The notes below the pieces were generated by a model. The model worked only from the letters and a program-made list of their open reading frames with translations. It was not told the DNA's origin and did not search any database. Below are positions 17,596-26,175 of a stretch of 64,000 bases of DNA, one piece after another. The stretch lies in assembly GCF_900116645.1 (NCBI RefSeq), contig NZ_FPBO01000015.1, forward strand, positions 101,817 to 165,816. The letters run 5' to 3'. Made by a program: the position numbers and the translations under genes. Position 1 is the stretch's first letter, and each line of letters starts with the position of its first letter. The stretch is from Pseudoduganella namucuonensis. GTDB taxonomy: Bacteria; Pseudomonadota; Gammaproteobacteria; Burkholderiales; Burkholderiaceae_D.

Positions 17596-18639
17596 TCAAC
17601 GCGCCAGCGCGGCCAGGCCGGCGGCCAGCGCGTCGAGATCGAATTCGGCGGCGTTGGCCTGTTTGAATTCCGCCAGCATACCCGGCGGCAGCGCCGCCGT
17701 GCCGCGCAGCGCGCCGACGATGGCGCCGGCCATGGTGGCGATGGAATCGGTGTCGTTGCCGATCGAGGCGGCCAGCGCGATGGTGCGCAGCGGGTCGCCC
17801 TGGGCGTAGGCCACCACGCCCAGCGCCGCCGGCACCGATTCGGCCGCCAGCACCGAGTTGCCGACCTCGCTCTCCATGCGGCGCAGGAAGGCGTAGTCGT
17901 CGCGCTCCTCGGCGGCGATGCGCAGCGCCATCCGCAGCCGCGCCGGATAACTGGGGCCGGCCACCGCGCGCGCGCTGTCGCGCGCCATGCGCGCGCCCGT
18001 TTCGGCGCCGGCCAGCGCCGCCGCCAGCACCGTGTCCAGGTCGCGCGTCGCCAGGGCCTGGGCCGTCGCCGCCGCCACCGAGCAGGCGGCGGCGATGGCC
18101 ACGTCGGTGTCGTGCGAGGGGAAGCAGGTCACCAGCGCGGCGCGGCAGGCGGCGTCGATGCGGCCGGGATGCAGCAGGCCGGCCGGCGCCACGCGCATGG
18201 CCGCGCCGTTGGTGGTGCCCACCGTCGTCATCTTGCGGCGCGAGCTGCCGATCACGCCCACCGCGGCCGTGTCGCCGCCCTCCCGCAGGGCCTTGACGAT
18301 GCCGGCCGTGCTGGGCCCCATGAAGCCGGCCTTGGGGCTGTGCTCCACCCAGTCCAGCAGGCAGTCGACCCACTGCCGCCCGTCCAGGTCGCCGCCGGCG
18401 GCCACCATGGCGCGCGCCAGGTAGTACATCTGGCTGGCGTCGTCGGTCACCTCGGCGCGCCGGCCCAGGTTGGCGCCGGCGAAGGTGTCGGCCGGCGGAT
18501 CGTCGAAGGCCAGCACCAGGCCGCCGTACTTGGCGGCGATTTCGTCTATCGACCATTGCTCGGTCGGCGCGCCCAGCGCGTCGCCCATGCCGGCCAGCGC
18601 CAGCGATGCATGGATGCGGTCTTGCAGATCGGATGTCAA
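17596..18639 (-). CDS. ADP-ribosylglycohydrolase-family protein (YegU/DraG-like)
   Basis: The ~347-residue protein carries both family signatures: SLALAGMGDALGAPTE near the N-terminus (with EVTDDASQMYYLARAM for metal ligands) and AASIGNDTDSIATMAGAIVGALRG near the C-terminus, with the paired Asp that binds the two-Mg centre. DraG-type enzymes cleave ADP-ribosyl N-glycosidic bonds; operon-encoded relatives such as YegU probably act on small N-glycosides. The start is a TTG at 18639 with AAGGAG five bases upstream; a GTG at 18645 overlaps the Shine-Dalgarno and is less likely. It follows the permease gene by two bases. Confidence 0.88.
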   Translation of the reverse strand: MTSDLQDRIHASLALAGMGDALGAPTEQWSIDEIAAKYGGLVLAFDDPPADTFAGANLGRRAEVTDDASQMYYLARAMVAAGGDLDGRQWVDCLLDWVEHSPKAGFMGPSTAGIVKALREGGDTAAVGVIGSSRRKMTTVGTTNGAAMRVAPAGLLHPGRIDAACRAALVTCFPSHDTDVAIAAACSVAAATAQALATRDLDTVLAAALAGAETGARMARDSARAVAGPSYPARLRMALRIAAEERDDYAFLRRMESEVGNSVLAAESVPAALGVVAYAQGDPLRTIALAASIGNDTDSIATMAGAIVGALRGTAALPPGMLAEFKQANAAEFDLDALAAGLAALAR

Positions 18640-18641
18640 AG

Positions 18642-19610
18642 TCACTCCTTGGTTTTTTTGTTGGATTGCATGCGTCCGGCCAGCACCAGGGCGGCCAGGG
18701 TGGTCAGCGGCGGCAGCATGGCCACCAGCTGGGTCGGCCAGTCCAGCGCGCCCAGCCGCATGGCCAGCACCGAGGCGCCGCCGAACAGCAGGGCCGCCGC
18801 CAGCGTGCCCGAGGCGCGGCGCGCGCCGAGGAAGACGGCGGCCAGCGCCAGGAAGCCGCGCCCGGCCGTCATGTCGGCCTGGAACAGGGTCAGGTAGCCC
18901 ATGCTGAGGTAGATGCCGCCCAGGCCGGCCAGCAAGCCGCTCAGCAGCAGGGCCGCGTACTGCATCCGGCGCACCGGGATGCCGGCCGCCAGCGCGGCGC
19001 CGCGGTTTTCGCCCACGGCGCGCAGCCAGACGCCGTGGCGGCCGCGGGCCAGCCAGCCGGCCAGCAGGGCCGCCGTCACCGGCGCCGCCAGCAGCAGCAC
19101 GTGGTGGCCCTGGCCGGATTCGCCGTTCAGCAGCAGGTCCAGCAGGGGCCAGCCGGACAGGCCGGGGATATGCAGGCCCGGCAACGCCGGGCTGTTGATA
19201 CCGGCCGTGGAGCCCTTGTCGCCGACCAGCGTGGCCAGCAGGAACACCGTCAGGCCGGCCGCCAGCAGGTTGACGGCGATGCCGGCCACGATCAGGTCCG
19301 CCCCCAGCTCCAGGTGGAACACGGCCAGCAGGCCGGCCAGCAGCAGCGCCGCCAGCAGGCCGGCCGCGCAGCCCAGCCACGGATACAGCGCCGGCGCCAG
19401 ACCGGGGAACCAGCGCTGGCCGTACACCGCGCCCATCACGCCGAAGAAGGCGGCCAGCAGCATGATGCCCTCCAGCGCCACGTTGACGCAGCCGGCCAGC
19501 TCGGACACCAGGCCGCCCAGCGCCGCGAACAGGATGGGCGTGGCGGCGCGCAGCACCGCCAGCAGCACGGCGGCGGCGCCGCCCCAGGCCAGTTGGTCGA
19601 AGGCGCTCAT
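18642..19610 (-). CDS. Nucleoside ABC transporter permease (NupQ/YufQ-like)
   Basis: The 322-residue integral membrane protein has about eight to nine hydrophobic segments and the BMP/nucleoside-type permease motifs ALGGLVSELAGCVNVALEGIMLLAAFFGV, GADLIVAGIAVNLLAAGLTVFLL and AAVFLGARRASGTLAAALLFGGAS. It pairs with the second permease gene, which overlaps it by four bases. The LysLys-rich tail (QSNKKTKE) is cytoplasmic. With the ATPase and BMP protein it forms a complete nucleoside importer in the inner membrane. Confidence 0.9.
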   Translation of the reverse strand: MSAFDQLAWGGAAAVLLAVLRAATPILFAALGGLVSELAGCVNVALEGIMLLAAFFGVMGAVYGQRWFPGLAPALYPWLGCAAGLLAALLLAGLLAVFHLELGADLIVAGIAVNLLAAGLTVFLLATLVGDKGSTAGINSPALPGLHIPGLSGWPLLDLLLNGESGQGHHVLLLAAPVTAALLAGWLARGRHGVWLRAVGENRGAALAAGIPVRRMQYAALLLSGLLAGLGGIYLSMGYLTLFQADMTAGRGFLALAAVFLGARRASGTLAAALLFGGASVLAMRLGALDWPTQLVAMLPPLTTLAALVLAGRMQSNKKTKE

Positions 19611-20683
19611 TGGCCCTCCCCGCGCCGGCGCCGCAACGCCAGCTCCAGGCGCCGCGGCAGCAGCCGGTCCGCCACCACGAACAGGATGATCAGCGCCTGG
19701 ATCACCAGCACCATCTCGCGCGAGACGTCGCTGCCGCGCTCCATGGCCTGCGCGCCGGTGCGCAGGTAGGCGTAGAACAGCGCGGCCCACGGCACGGCGC
19801 GCGGATCGTTGCGGGCCAGCAGCGCCACCAGCAGGCCGTCGTAGCCCAGGCCGGGCGCCAGGTCCACCGGCAGCCGCTTCAGCAGGCCGTTGCCGATGTG
19901 CAGCCCGGCCAGGCCGGCGAAGGCGCCGCCGGCCGCCATGGACAGCGCCACCGCGCGCCCCACCGGCAGGCCGGCCTGGCGCGCGAAGGCGGGGGCGGCG
20001 CCGGTCAGGCGGATCTCGTAGCCCGCCGTGGTGCGCGCCAGCAGCAGCCAGGCGGCATACGCCGCCAGCGGCGCGGCGAACAGCAGCGGCGTGACATTGG
20101 TGTGCGCCAGCAGCGGGGCGAAGGTGGCGGCGGCCGGCAGCATCGGCGTGACCAGGAAGCCGGCGGCCGGATCGCACAGCCAGCGCGTGATGGCCAGGCG
20201 GTAGAACTCGATGGCGATCAGGTTCAGCATCAGGCTGGACACCATCTCGTTGGCGCCGTGGCGCGCCTTCAGCAGGCCGGGCAGCAGGCCCCAGGCGAAG
20301 CCGGCCAGCATGGCCGCCAGCGCGGCGGCCGGCAGCACCAGCCAGGCCGGTCCGCCCAGGTACAGGCTGACGGCGGCGGCGGCCAGCGCGCCCAGGAACA
20401 TCTGCCCGTCCGCGCCCAGCGAGAACTGGCGCGCGCGGAACGGCAGCGCCACCGCCAGGCCGAGGAAGGTCAGCGTGACGGCGTCCTCCAGCACGGTGCC
20501 GAAGCGCGCCAGGCGGCGCACTTGCCAGCCCTGGGCCGGATCCCAATGGGGCTGCGGCAGCGCGCCGGTCAGCAGGGACAGGTAGGCGTGCACCGGTTCG
20601 CGGCTGGCCAGCGCCGTCAGCAGCAGGCCGGCCAGCAGCGCCGCCAGCACGGCGATCAACAGGCGTGGCTGGACCGGGCTCAT
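19607..20683 (-). CDS. Nucleoside ABC transporter permease (NupP/YufP-like)
   Basis: The 358-residue membrane protein has the long periplasmic segment after the first helix that is usual for this subunit. Characteristic motifs are TLTFLGLAVALPFRARQFSLGADGQMFLGALAAA, KARHGANEMVSSLMLNLIAIEFYR and DGLLVALLARNDPRAVPWAALFYAYLRTGAQAM. It overlaps both the ATPase gene upstream and the second permease downstream by ATGA, so subunits are made in fixed ratio. Confidence 0.9.
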   Translation of the reverse strand: MSPVQPRLLIAVLAALLAGLLLTALASREPVHAYLSLLTGALPQPHWDPAQGWQVRRLARFGTVLEDAVTLTFLGLAVALPFRARQFSLGADGQMFLGALAAAAVSLYLGGPAWLVLPAAALAAMLAGFAWGLLPGLLKARHGANEMVSSLMLNLIAIEFYRLAITRWLCDPAAGFLVTPMLPAAATFAPLLAHTNVTPLLFAAPLAAYAAWLLLARTTAGYEIRLTGAAPAFARQAGLPVGRAVALSMAAGGAFAGLAGLHIGNGLLKRLPVDLAPGLGYDGLLVALLARNDPRAVPWAALFYAYLRTGAQAMERGSDVSREMVLVIQALIILFVVADRLLPRRLELALRRRRGEGQ

Positions 20684-22272
20684 GCCTGCACCCCGCCGCG
20701 CGCGCTGAACGGCGAATCCAGCATGGCGGCCGCGCCCTCGTCGCGCCGCGCGCCCGTCATGCGGGCGCCCAGTTCCTCCGCGCCGGCCTCGCCGCCGCGG
20801 AAGTGGCCGACGATGCGTCCCTGGAACAGCACGGCGATGCGGTCGGACAGCTCCAGCACCTCGTCCAGGTCGGCCGAGATCAGCAGCACCGCCGCGCCGC
20901 CGTCGCGCAGTTCGGCCAGCTGGCGCCGCAGTTCGCGGGCGGCGCCGATGTCCACCCCGCGGGTGGGCTGGCTGGCCACCAGGAAGCGCGGCCGGCTTTC
21001 CAGCTCGCGTCCCATCACCACTTTTTGCATATTGCCGCCCGAGAGCGAACCGATGGCCTGCTCCGGCCCCTGGGCCGCGACCCCGTAGCGTTGTATCAGC
21101 CGCCGCGCCATGGCGCGCACCGCGCCCGCGTCCAGCCAGCCGAAGCGCGACAGCGGGGCGCGGTGGTAGGCCGCGGCGATGGCGTTGTCGGCGATGCTCA
21201 GTTCCGGGGCGGCGCCGTCGCGCAGCCGGTCCTCCGGGATGGCGGCGACGCCGCCGGCGCGGGCCGCGCGCACGCCGGCGCCGGTGAATGCCCGGCCGCC
21301 GATGCTGGCGCCGCCCCGGTCCGGCGCCAGCAGGCCGGCCAGCACGCCGGCCAGCGCGTCCTGGCCATTGCCCTCGACCCCGGCGATGCCGAGGATTTCA
21401 CCGGCGGCGATGTCGAAGGAGACGTCCCGCAGGCGCGGCGCGCCGTCCGGGCGCAGCAGGCCCAGTTCGCGGGCGCTGACCAGCGGCGCGGCGCCGGGCC
21501 GGCCGGCGCGCGCCGACGGCGCCGGCGCCATGGCGCGGCCGACGATCATGCGGGTCAGTTCGGCGGCGTCGGCTTCGCGCGCGGAGCCCCGCCCCGTCAC
21601 GCGGCCGCCGCGCAGCACCGTGTAGCTGTCCGACACGTCCAGCACGTCGGACAGCTTGTGGGTGATCAGGAGCACCGCGTGGCCCTGTTCGGCCAGCGCG
21701 CGCAGGGAGGCGAACAAGGCGCGCGACTCGGCCGGCGCCAGCACCGCGCCCGGCTCGTCGAGCAGCAGCACGCTGGCGCCCCGGTACAGGGTCTTGAGGA
21801 TCTCGACCCGCTGCTGTTCGCCCAGCGACAGCCCGGCGGCGCGCGCCAGCGGATCGATCTCCAGCCCGAAACGCAGGGCCGCCGCGCGCACCCGGCGCGC
21901 CGCCTCGTCCATGTCGACCAGGCCGGCGCGCATGGGCTCGCAGCCCAGCACCACGTTCTGCGCCACGCTGAACGAGGGCACCAGCTGCACATGCTGCGGC
22001 ACCAGGCCGATGCCGGCGGCGATCGCGTCGCGCGGGCCGCGCAGCCGCAGCGGCCGGCCGTCCAGCAGCATCTCGCCGGCGCTGGGTCGCTCCAGCCCGT
22101 AGATCATCTTCATCACGGTCGATTTGCCGGCGCCGTTCTCGCCGACCAGCGCGTGGATCTCGCCACTGCGCAGCGCCAGGCCGACATCGTCGTTGGCCAG
22201 CACGCCGTTGTCGTAACGCTTGCGGATGCCGCGCAACTCCAGGCGCGGCGTTTCTAGTCGATTGCCCTGCAC
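20680..22272 (-). CDS. Nucleoside ABC transporter ATP-binding protein (duplicated NBD)
   Basis: The 530-residue protein has two nucleotide-binding domains, as in sugar/nucleoside importers (NupO type). NBD1 shows Walker A VGENGAGKST, Q-loop LVPQHVQL, signature LSLGEQQRVEI and Walker B ASVLLLDEPGAVL; the last has Gly where family members usually have Thr. NBD2 has a degenerate Walker A (GVEGNGQDAL), signature LSGGNMQKVVMGREL and SQPTRGVDIGA, the normal asymmetry of this family. Translation starts at a GTG with AAGGGG five bases upstream. It energises nucleoside uptake from the BMP-type binding protein. Confidence 0.92.
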   Translation of the reverse strand: MQGNRLETPRLELRGIRKRYDNGVLANDDVGLALRSGEIHALVGENGAGKSTVMKMIYGLERPSAGEMLLDGRPLRLRGPRDAIAAGIGLVPQHVQLVPSFSVAQNVVLGCEPMRAGLVDMDEAARRVRAAALRFGLEIDPLARAAGLSLGEQQRVEILKTLYRGASVLLLDEPGAVLAPAESRALFASLRALAEQGHAVLLITHKLSDVLDVSDSYTVLRGGRVTGRGSAREADAAELTRMIVGRAMAPAPSARAGRPGAAPLVSARELGLLRPDGAPRLRDVSFDIAAGEILGIAGVEGNGQDALAGVLAGLLAPDRGGASIGGRAFTGAGVRAARAGGVAAIPEDRLRDGAAPELSIADNAIAAAYHRAPLSRFGWLDAGAVRAMARRLIQRYGVAAQGPEQAIGSLSGGNMQKVVMGRELESRPRFLVASQPTRGVDIGAARELRRQLAELRDGGAAVLLISADLDEVLELSDRIAVLFQGRIVGHFRGGEAGAEELGARMTGARRDEGAAAMLDSPFSARGGVQA

Positions 22273-22281
22273 TGTTTCCCC

Positions 22282-23379
22282 TTAACGCGGCACGGCCGCG
22301 AATGCGCCGGGCACGCGGATGCGTCCGGCCACGATGGCGTCCCGCTGCGCCTCCAGCTCGCGCCACAGCGGCTCGGGCGCCGCGTCCAGCACGCGCGAGC
22401 GGCGCGCCAGGCGGATGCCGCCCTCGGCCAGCCCCAGCGACTCGGCGCTGCCGTACGCCAGCCCGCCGTCCAGCTGCAGGCGCAGCGCGCGCAACAGGCC
22501 GGCGTCCACCGCCTTCAGCACCGAGGTGACGATGCCGGCGGCGCGGCGCGGATGGCTCTCGCTGTACAGCGCGTACTGGTCCATGTCCACCGCGATCGCG
22601 TAGCGGCCCGCCTCGGCCGCCGCCTCGTTCACGCCCTGGCCGGTGGCGCCGGCCGCGTGGAACACCAGGCCCGCGCCCTGCCCGAACTGGGCCTTGGCGA
22701 TTTCCTTGCCGGCGGCGGGATCGGAGAAGGCGTTGGCGTACTGGCTCAGTATCCTCACCTCCGGGTCGGCGGCGCGCGCCCCGGCGCCGAAGCCGATGAC
22801 GAAATCCTCGATCACGGGAAAGCGCATGCCGCCCACCACGCCCAGCGCGCTGCCGGCCGGCGCGCCCGGCAAGCCTTGCCGCATCAGGCGCGCGGCCAGG
22901 AAGCCGGCCAGGTAGGCGCCCTCGTTCTGGCGGAACAGCATGGAATACACGTTGGCGCAGGCGCAAGCGCGGTAGTCGACCGAGGCGTCGAACACGATGA
23001 AGCGCATGGCGGGGAACCCGGCCGCCAGCTTCTGCACATAGGGCACCATGGTGAAGGTGCCGGCCACCACCACGTCGTACTCGCCGCTGTCGGCCAGGTC
23101 GGTCAGCGCCGCCTCCCAGCGCGTGGGATCGGTGCCGCCCTCGATCACCCGGGTGCGCACCGGCAGCGTCAGGCGCGCGTGCGCCATGCCGCGCGCGGCG
23201 GCGTCGAAGAAGGACTTGTCGCCCAGCGTGCCGTTGATGAACAGGGCCACGCGCAGGCGCGAGCCGTCGTTCTCGCGCGCCGACAGGCGCTGATCCAGGT
23301 AGGCCAGGCCATACAGCGCCAGCAATAGCCCCGCCAGCGCGCACAGCTTCAGCGACAATGCCCTTACCGTCTGCTCCAT
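22282..23379 (-). CDS. BMP-family (PnrA-like) nucleoside-binding protein
   Basis: The 365-residue protein starts after GGAGAGTGAG. A hydrophobic N-terminal segment (LKLCALAGLLLALYGLAYL) is a membrane anchor or uncleaved signal; no convincing lipobox is seen, which is unusual since many BMP proteins are lipoproteins. The BMP domain follows: VALFINGTLGDKSFFDAAARGM, VVVAGTFTMVPYVQKLAA, FRQNEGAYLAGFLAARLM, VGGMRFPVIEDFVIGFGAGAR, VFHAAGATGQGVNEAA, AIAVDMDQYAL. Proteins of this type bind purine and pyrimidine nucleosides in the periplasm and deliver them to the ABC permeases. Confidence 0.9.
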   Translation of the reverse strand: MEQTVRALSLKLCALAGLLLALYGLAYLDQRLSARENDGSRLRVALFINGTLGDKSFFDAAARGMAHARLTLPVRTRVIEGGTDPTRWEAALTDLADSGEYDVVVAGTFTMVPYVQKLAAGFPAMRFIVFDASVDYRACACANVYSMLFRQNEGAYLAGFLAARLMRQGLPGAPAGSALGVVGGMRFPVIEDFVIGFGAGARAADPEVRILSQYANAFSDPAAGKEIAKAQFGQGAGLVFHAAGATGQGVNEAAAEAGRYAIAVDMDQYALYSESHPRRAAGIVTSVLKAVDAGLLRALRLQLDGGLAYGSAESLGLAEGGIRLARRSRVLDAAPEPLWRELEAQRDAIVAGRIRVPGAFAAVPR

Positions 23380-23448
23380 CTCACTCTCCCGATATGGCGG
23401 ACCGACACGCCAGTGTACCTTCGGCGCGGCGGCCGGTCCGCCGCCGCG

Positions 23449-25917
23449 TCACAGGCGCGAACGCAGCGTGAAGAACAGCGTGCGCGGGCTGCCCAGGAAA
23501 TAGCGCCCCGAGGTCAGCGGGTTGGAGGTGGTCAGCTCCGCGCCCACGCCGCCCAGGTAGCGCCGGTCGAACAGGTTGTCGACATTGAAGGACAGCTCGA
23601 CGTCGCGCAGCATGCCGAGCAAGCTGCCCCGCGGACGGTAGCTGAGCGCCAGTCCGGCCAGCGTGTAGGCCGGCATGTACTCGCGCGGATAAGTGGCCGG
23701 GCCGCCGGCGATGACGGTGTTGGCCACCTCGCCATAGGTGCCGGCGGCCTCGCCCACGTATTTGGCGTTGACGCTCAGGCGCCACTGCGCGGCCGGTTTC
23801 CACACCGCCTCGGCGAAGGCGCTGCGCCGCGCCGCGCCCAGCACCGGGTCGCCGGCCTTGATGCCCTCGGCCTTGGTGTCGGACACATAGTGCGCGTCGT
23901 TGTAGGCGAAGTTGGCGTACAGCTCGTAGGCCCGGCCGGTGGCGCGCGCCGTCAGTTCGGCGCCGCGCGAGCGGATGCCGCCCTGGTTGGCGAAGGTGGT
24001 GGTGGCGTCGCGCGAGAAGATGTCGCCGTTCGGATTGCCGTTCTGGATAGAGATGCGGTCGCGGTAGTCGATCGAATACACCGACATGCCGACGCCGTAG
24101 CCGTCGCGCTGCCAGCGCAGGCCCAGGTCCTTGTTGAGCGAGGTTTCCGGCTTGATGCCGTTCTTCGAATCCACCGCCGCCGTGCCCTCGAACACGCTGT
24201 CCGGTATGGCGCTGAAGTTCTTCGAGCCGCTGACGAACACTTCCCACTCGTCGCCCAGGCGGTACAGCGCCGCCAGCTTGGGCAGCAGCCCCGAGCCGAC
24301 GCGCAGCGCGCGCACGCCGGCGAATTCCACCGGCGAGCGGTAGCTTTCGCGGAAGCGCTGCCAGGTGGCGCCGACATCGATCTCCAGCTTGTCGTCGAGC
24401 AGGATCATCTTGTCCTGCGCGTAGGCCATGGCCGTGTTGGAGGCGTAGTGGCGGTCCTGGGTGACCGAGTACAGCGAGTCTGGCAGGAAGGCGCCGCTGA
24501 CCGTGGGATCGGTGGCCTGGAACCAGTTGCGCACCTTCTCGCGCTCGGTATGCTCGTACCAGCCGCCCAGCCGCAGGCGGTGGCCGTCGGCCGGCGTGAA
24601 CGCCACCTCGCCCAGCGTGCCCTTGCGGTCGATCTGGTTGTCGCTACGGCGCGTGCTGGCCTCGCGCGCGCCCCACTGGCTGACGGGATTCATCGCGTAC
24701 CTGGCGGCGGCCGGGCAACCGGCGGCGCGCAGCGCGGCGGCGCTGGAGCCGGCCGGGATGGCCACGGCGGCCAGTGGCGTCAGCGCGCCGCCGGCGCCGC
24801 GCTGGTACTGGTTCTGGTAGCACTCCTGCGCCACCGGCGTGGCGGCGCCCGCCGTCACCTCGCTGTACACCTTGCCGTTGGCCGGCAACTGCTTGTAGGG
24901 AACGTAGAACCAGCCATTGCCCTCCTGCTTGTGCAGATAGGGGCTGAGTTTGAGTTTGCCGGTCTGGCCGAAGCGCTGGGTCCAGTCCACATGGGCAAGG
25001 ATATCCTTGCTGTTGATGCCGCGCGTGCCGCGGTAATTCTGGTCGATGGCCGGGTTGCCGGTCCAGCGGTCGGTCAGCGCGTCGGTGCCGGGATTGCCCT
25101 CGAAGGTGGCCTTGTAGAACGGCGCGGCCAGCGCGCGCAGGGCCACCGCGTCGTAGTCGTTGTCGGCGAAGGAGTTCCAGCTGACGGTGGCGCGCAGGCT
25201 GGAGCCGCGGCCCAGGTCCTGCAGCACGCGCAGGTCGGCGTGGCGGCGCTGGTTGCGGCCGGACTGCTCGCCCGGCCAGGTGTGCACGTATTCATACGAG
25301 TAGTCCAGGTAGGCGCTGGTGCCGGCCGCGGACTTGCCGCTGTCGGCGCGCAGGAAACCGCGCCGGTAGCCGAAGCTGCCGCCCGACAGTTCCACATCGG
25401 CGCCGCGCTCCCTGGCCGGGTCGCGCGTCTTGAAATCGATGTAGCCGCCCAGCGCCTGGTTGGATGGCGTGCCCAGGTCGCCGGCCGTCTGCGAGGCGTC
25501 GACGCGCACCAGGTTGGCCGTGTCGAGCAGGCGGTTCGGCATGGTGCCGCCGTTCGACAGCGTGGAACCATTGGGGATGCCGTCGACGGAGACGCCGATC
25601 TGCTCCTTGTTCAGGCCACGCATACTCAGGCGCATCGAGAAGCTGCCGGTCAGGGCGTCGCTGGAGCTGACCTGCAGGCCGGGCACGCGCGCCAGCAGCT
25701 TGAGCGGATCCAGGCCCGCCGGCTGCTGCTGTATGGTTTCCTTGTCGATCACGCTGTTGGCGCGCGCCTCGCCCTTGCCCAGCAAATTGCCGGTGACCTC
25801 CACCACGGTCGGCGCCTGGCCGTCCTGGCCGGACGACGCCTCCTGCGCCAGCGCCGCGCTCCCCCACTGCAGCATGGCGGCCGATCCAGCCGCCAGCAAT
25901 CCGACTTTTCTATACAC
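23449..25917 (-). CDS. TonB-dependent outer-membrane receptor
   Basis: The ~822-residue precursor starts at a GTG with GGGAGGA just upstream and has a signal peptide ending ALAQEA. A plug domain (VVEVTGNLLGKGEARANSVIDKETIQQQPAGLDPLKLLARVPG; MRLSMRGLNKEQIGVSVDGIPNG) is followed by a 22-strand-type barrel ending in the aromatic C-terminus FFTLRSRL. It resembles iron/siderophore-type receptors, but its place between the nucleoside transporter and a GntR gene suggests uptake of a nucleoside-containing compound through the outer membrane. Three GntR-like operators lie upstream. Confidence 0.9.
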   Translation of the reverse strand: MYRKVGLLAAGSAAMLQWGSAALAQEASSGQDGQAPTVVEVTGNLLGKGEARANSVIDKETIQQQPAGLDPLKLLARVPGLQVSSSDALTGSFSMRLSMRGLNKEQIGVSVDGIPNGSTLSNGGTMPNRLLDTANLVRVDASQTAGDLGTPSNQALGGYIDFKTRDPARERGADVELSGGSFGYRRGFLRADSGKSAAGTSAYLDYSYEYVHTWPGEQSGRNQRRHADLRVLQDLGRGSSLRATVSWNSFADNDYDAVALRALAAPFYKATFEGNPGTDALTDRWTGNPAIDQNYRGTRGINSKDILAHVDWTQRFGQTGKLKLSPYLHKQEGNGWFYVPYKQLPANGKVYSEVTAGAATPVAQECYQNQYQRGAGGALTPLAAVAIPAGSSAAALRAAGCPAAARYAMNPVSQWGAREASTRRSDNQIDRKGTLGEVAFTPADGHRLRLGGWYEHTEREKVRNWFQATDPTVSGAFLPDSLYSVTQDRHYASNTAMAYAQDKMILLDDKLEIDVGATWQRFRESYRSPVEFAGVRALRVGSGLLPKLAALYRLGDEWEVFVSGSKNFSAIPDSVFEGTAAVDSKNGIKPETSLNKDLGLRWQRDGYGVGMSVYSIDYRDRISIQNGNPNGDIFSRDATTTFANQGGIRSRGAELTARATGRAYELYANFAYNDAHYVSDTKAEGIKAGDPVLGAARRSAFAEAVWKPAAQWRLSVNAKYVGEAAGTYGEVANTVIAGGPATYPREYMPAYTLAGLALSYRPRGSLLGMLRDVELSFNVDNLFDRRYLGGVGAELTTSNPLTSGRYFLGSPRTLFFTLRSRL

Positions 25918-25974
25918 GATTCCTCCCGGTTGATGGACACACTTGCGTTTTATCAATGCATGGAGGAATTCTAT

Positions 25975-25990
25975 ACTGGTATGTACCACT
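25975..25990. promoter_or_regulatory. GntR/HutC-type operator 1
   Basis: ACTGGTATGTACCACT contains the palindromic half-sites TGGT and ACCA spaced as in HutC/NagR/DasR operators. It lies between the divergent TonB receptor and GntR genes, close to the receptor start. Confidence 0.75.
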
Positions 25991-26049
25991 ACTCAACACG
26001 AAAAAAATAATGACTAAGTGTTTTTCCATTGTTTTCGCACAAACGCAAC

Positions 26050-26065
26050 ACTGGTACGTACCAAT
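26050..26065. promoter_or_regulatory. GntR/HutC-type operator 2
   Basis: ACTGGTACGTACCAAT has a perfect 12-bp palindromic core TGGTACGTACCA, the best of three similar sites in this intergenic region. The spacing from site 1 is 75 bases centre to centre, close to seven helical turns. Confidence 0.8.
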
Positions 26066-26144
26066 AATTCTTTTTATGACAAAATGATGACGTGACGCGC
26101 GAGACATTCCGGCATATTGCCCGTGCTCCGGAGTCAAGCAGCTA

Positions 26145-26160
26145 TATGGTACGATCCACT
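26145..26160. promoter_or_regulatory. GntR/HutC-type operator 3 (degenerate)
   Basis: ATATGGTACGATCCACT is a weaker copy (TGGTACGA-TCCA) located 16 bases before the GntR start codon. It is a likely autoregulatory site. Confidence 0.6.
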
Positions 26161-26175
26161 CAGGAGAAGTGAACA

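Noticed and set aside
23413..26010. 865-codon open frame on the plus strand opposite the TonB receptor
   Set aside because: It is a GC-rich shadow. Its translation is low-complexity Arg/Gly/Ala/Val sequence, while the minus frame gives a clear receptor.
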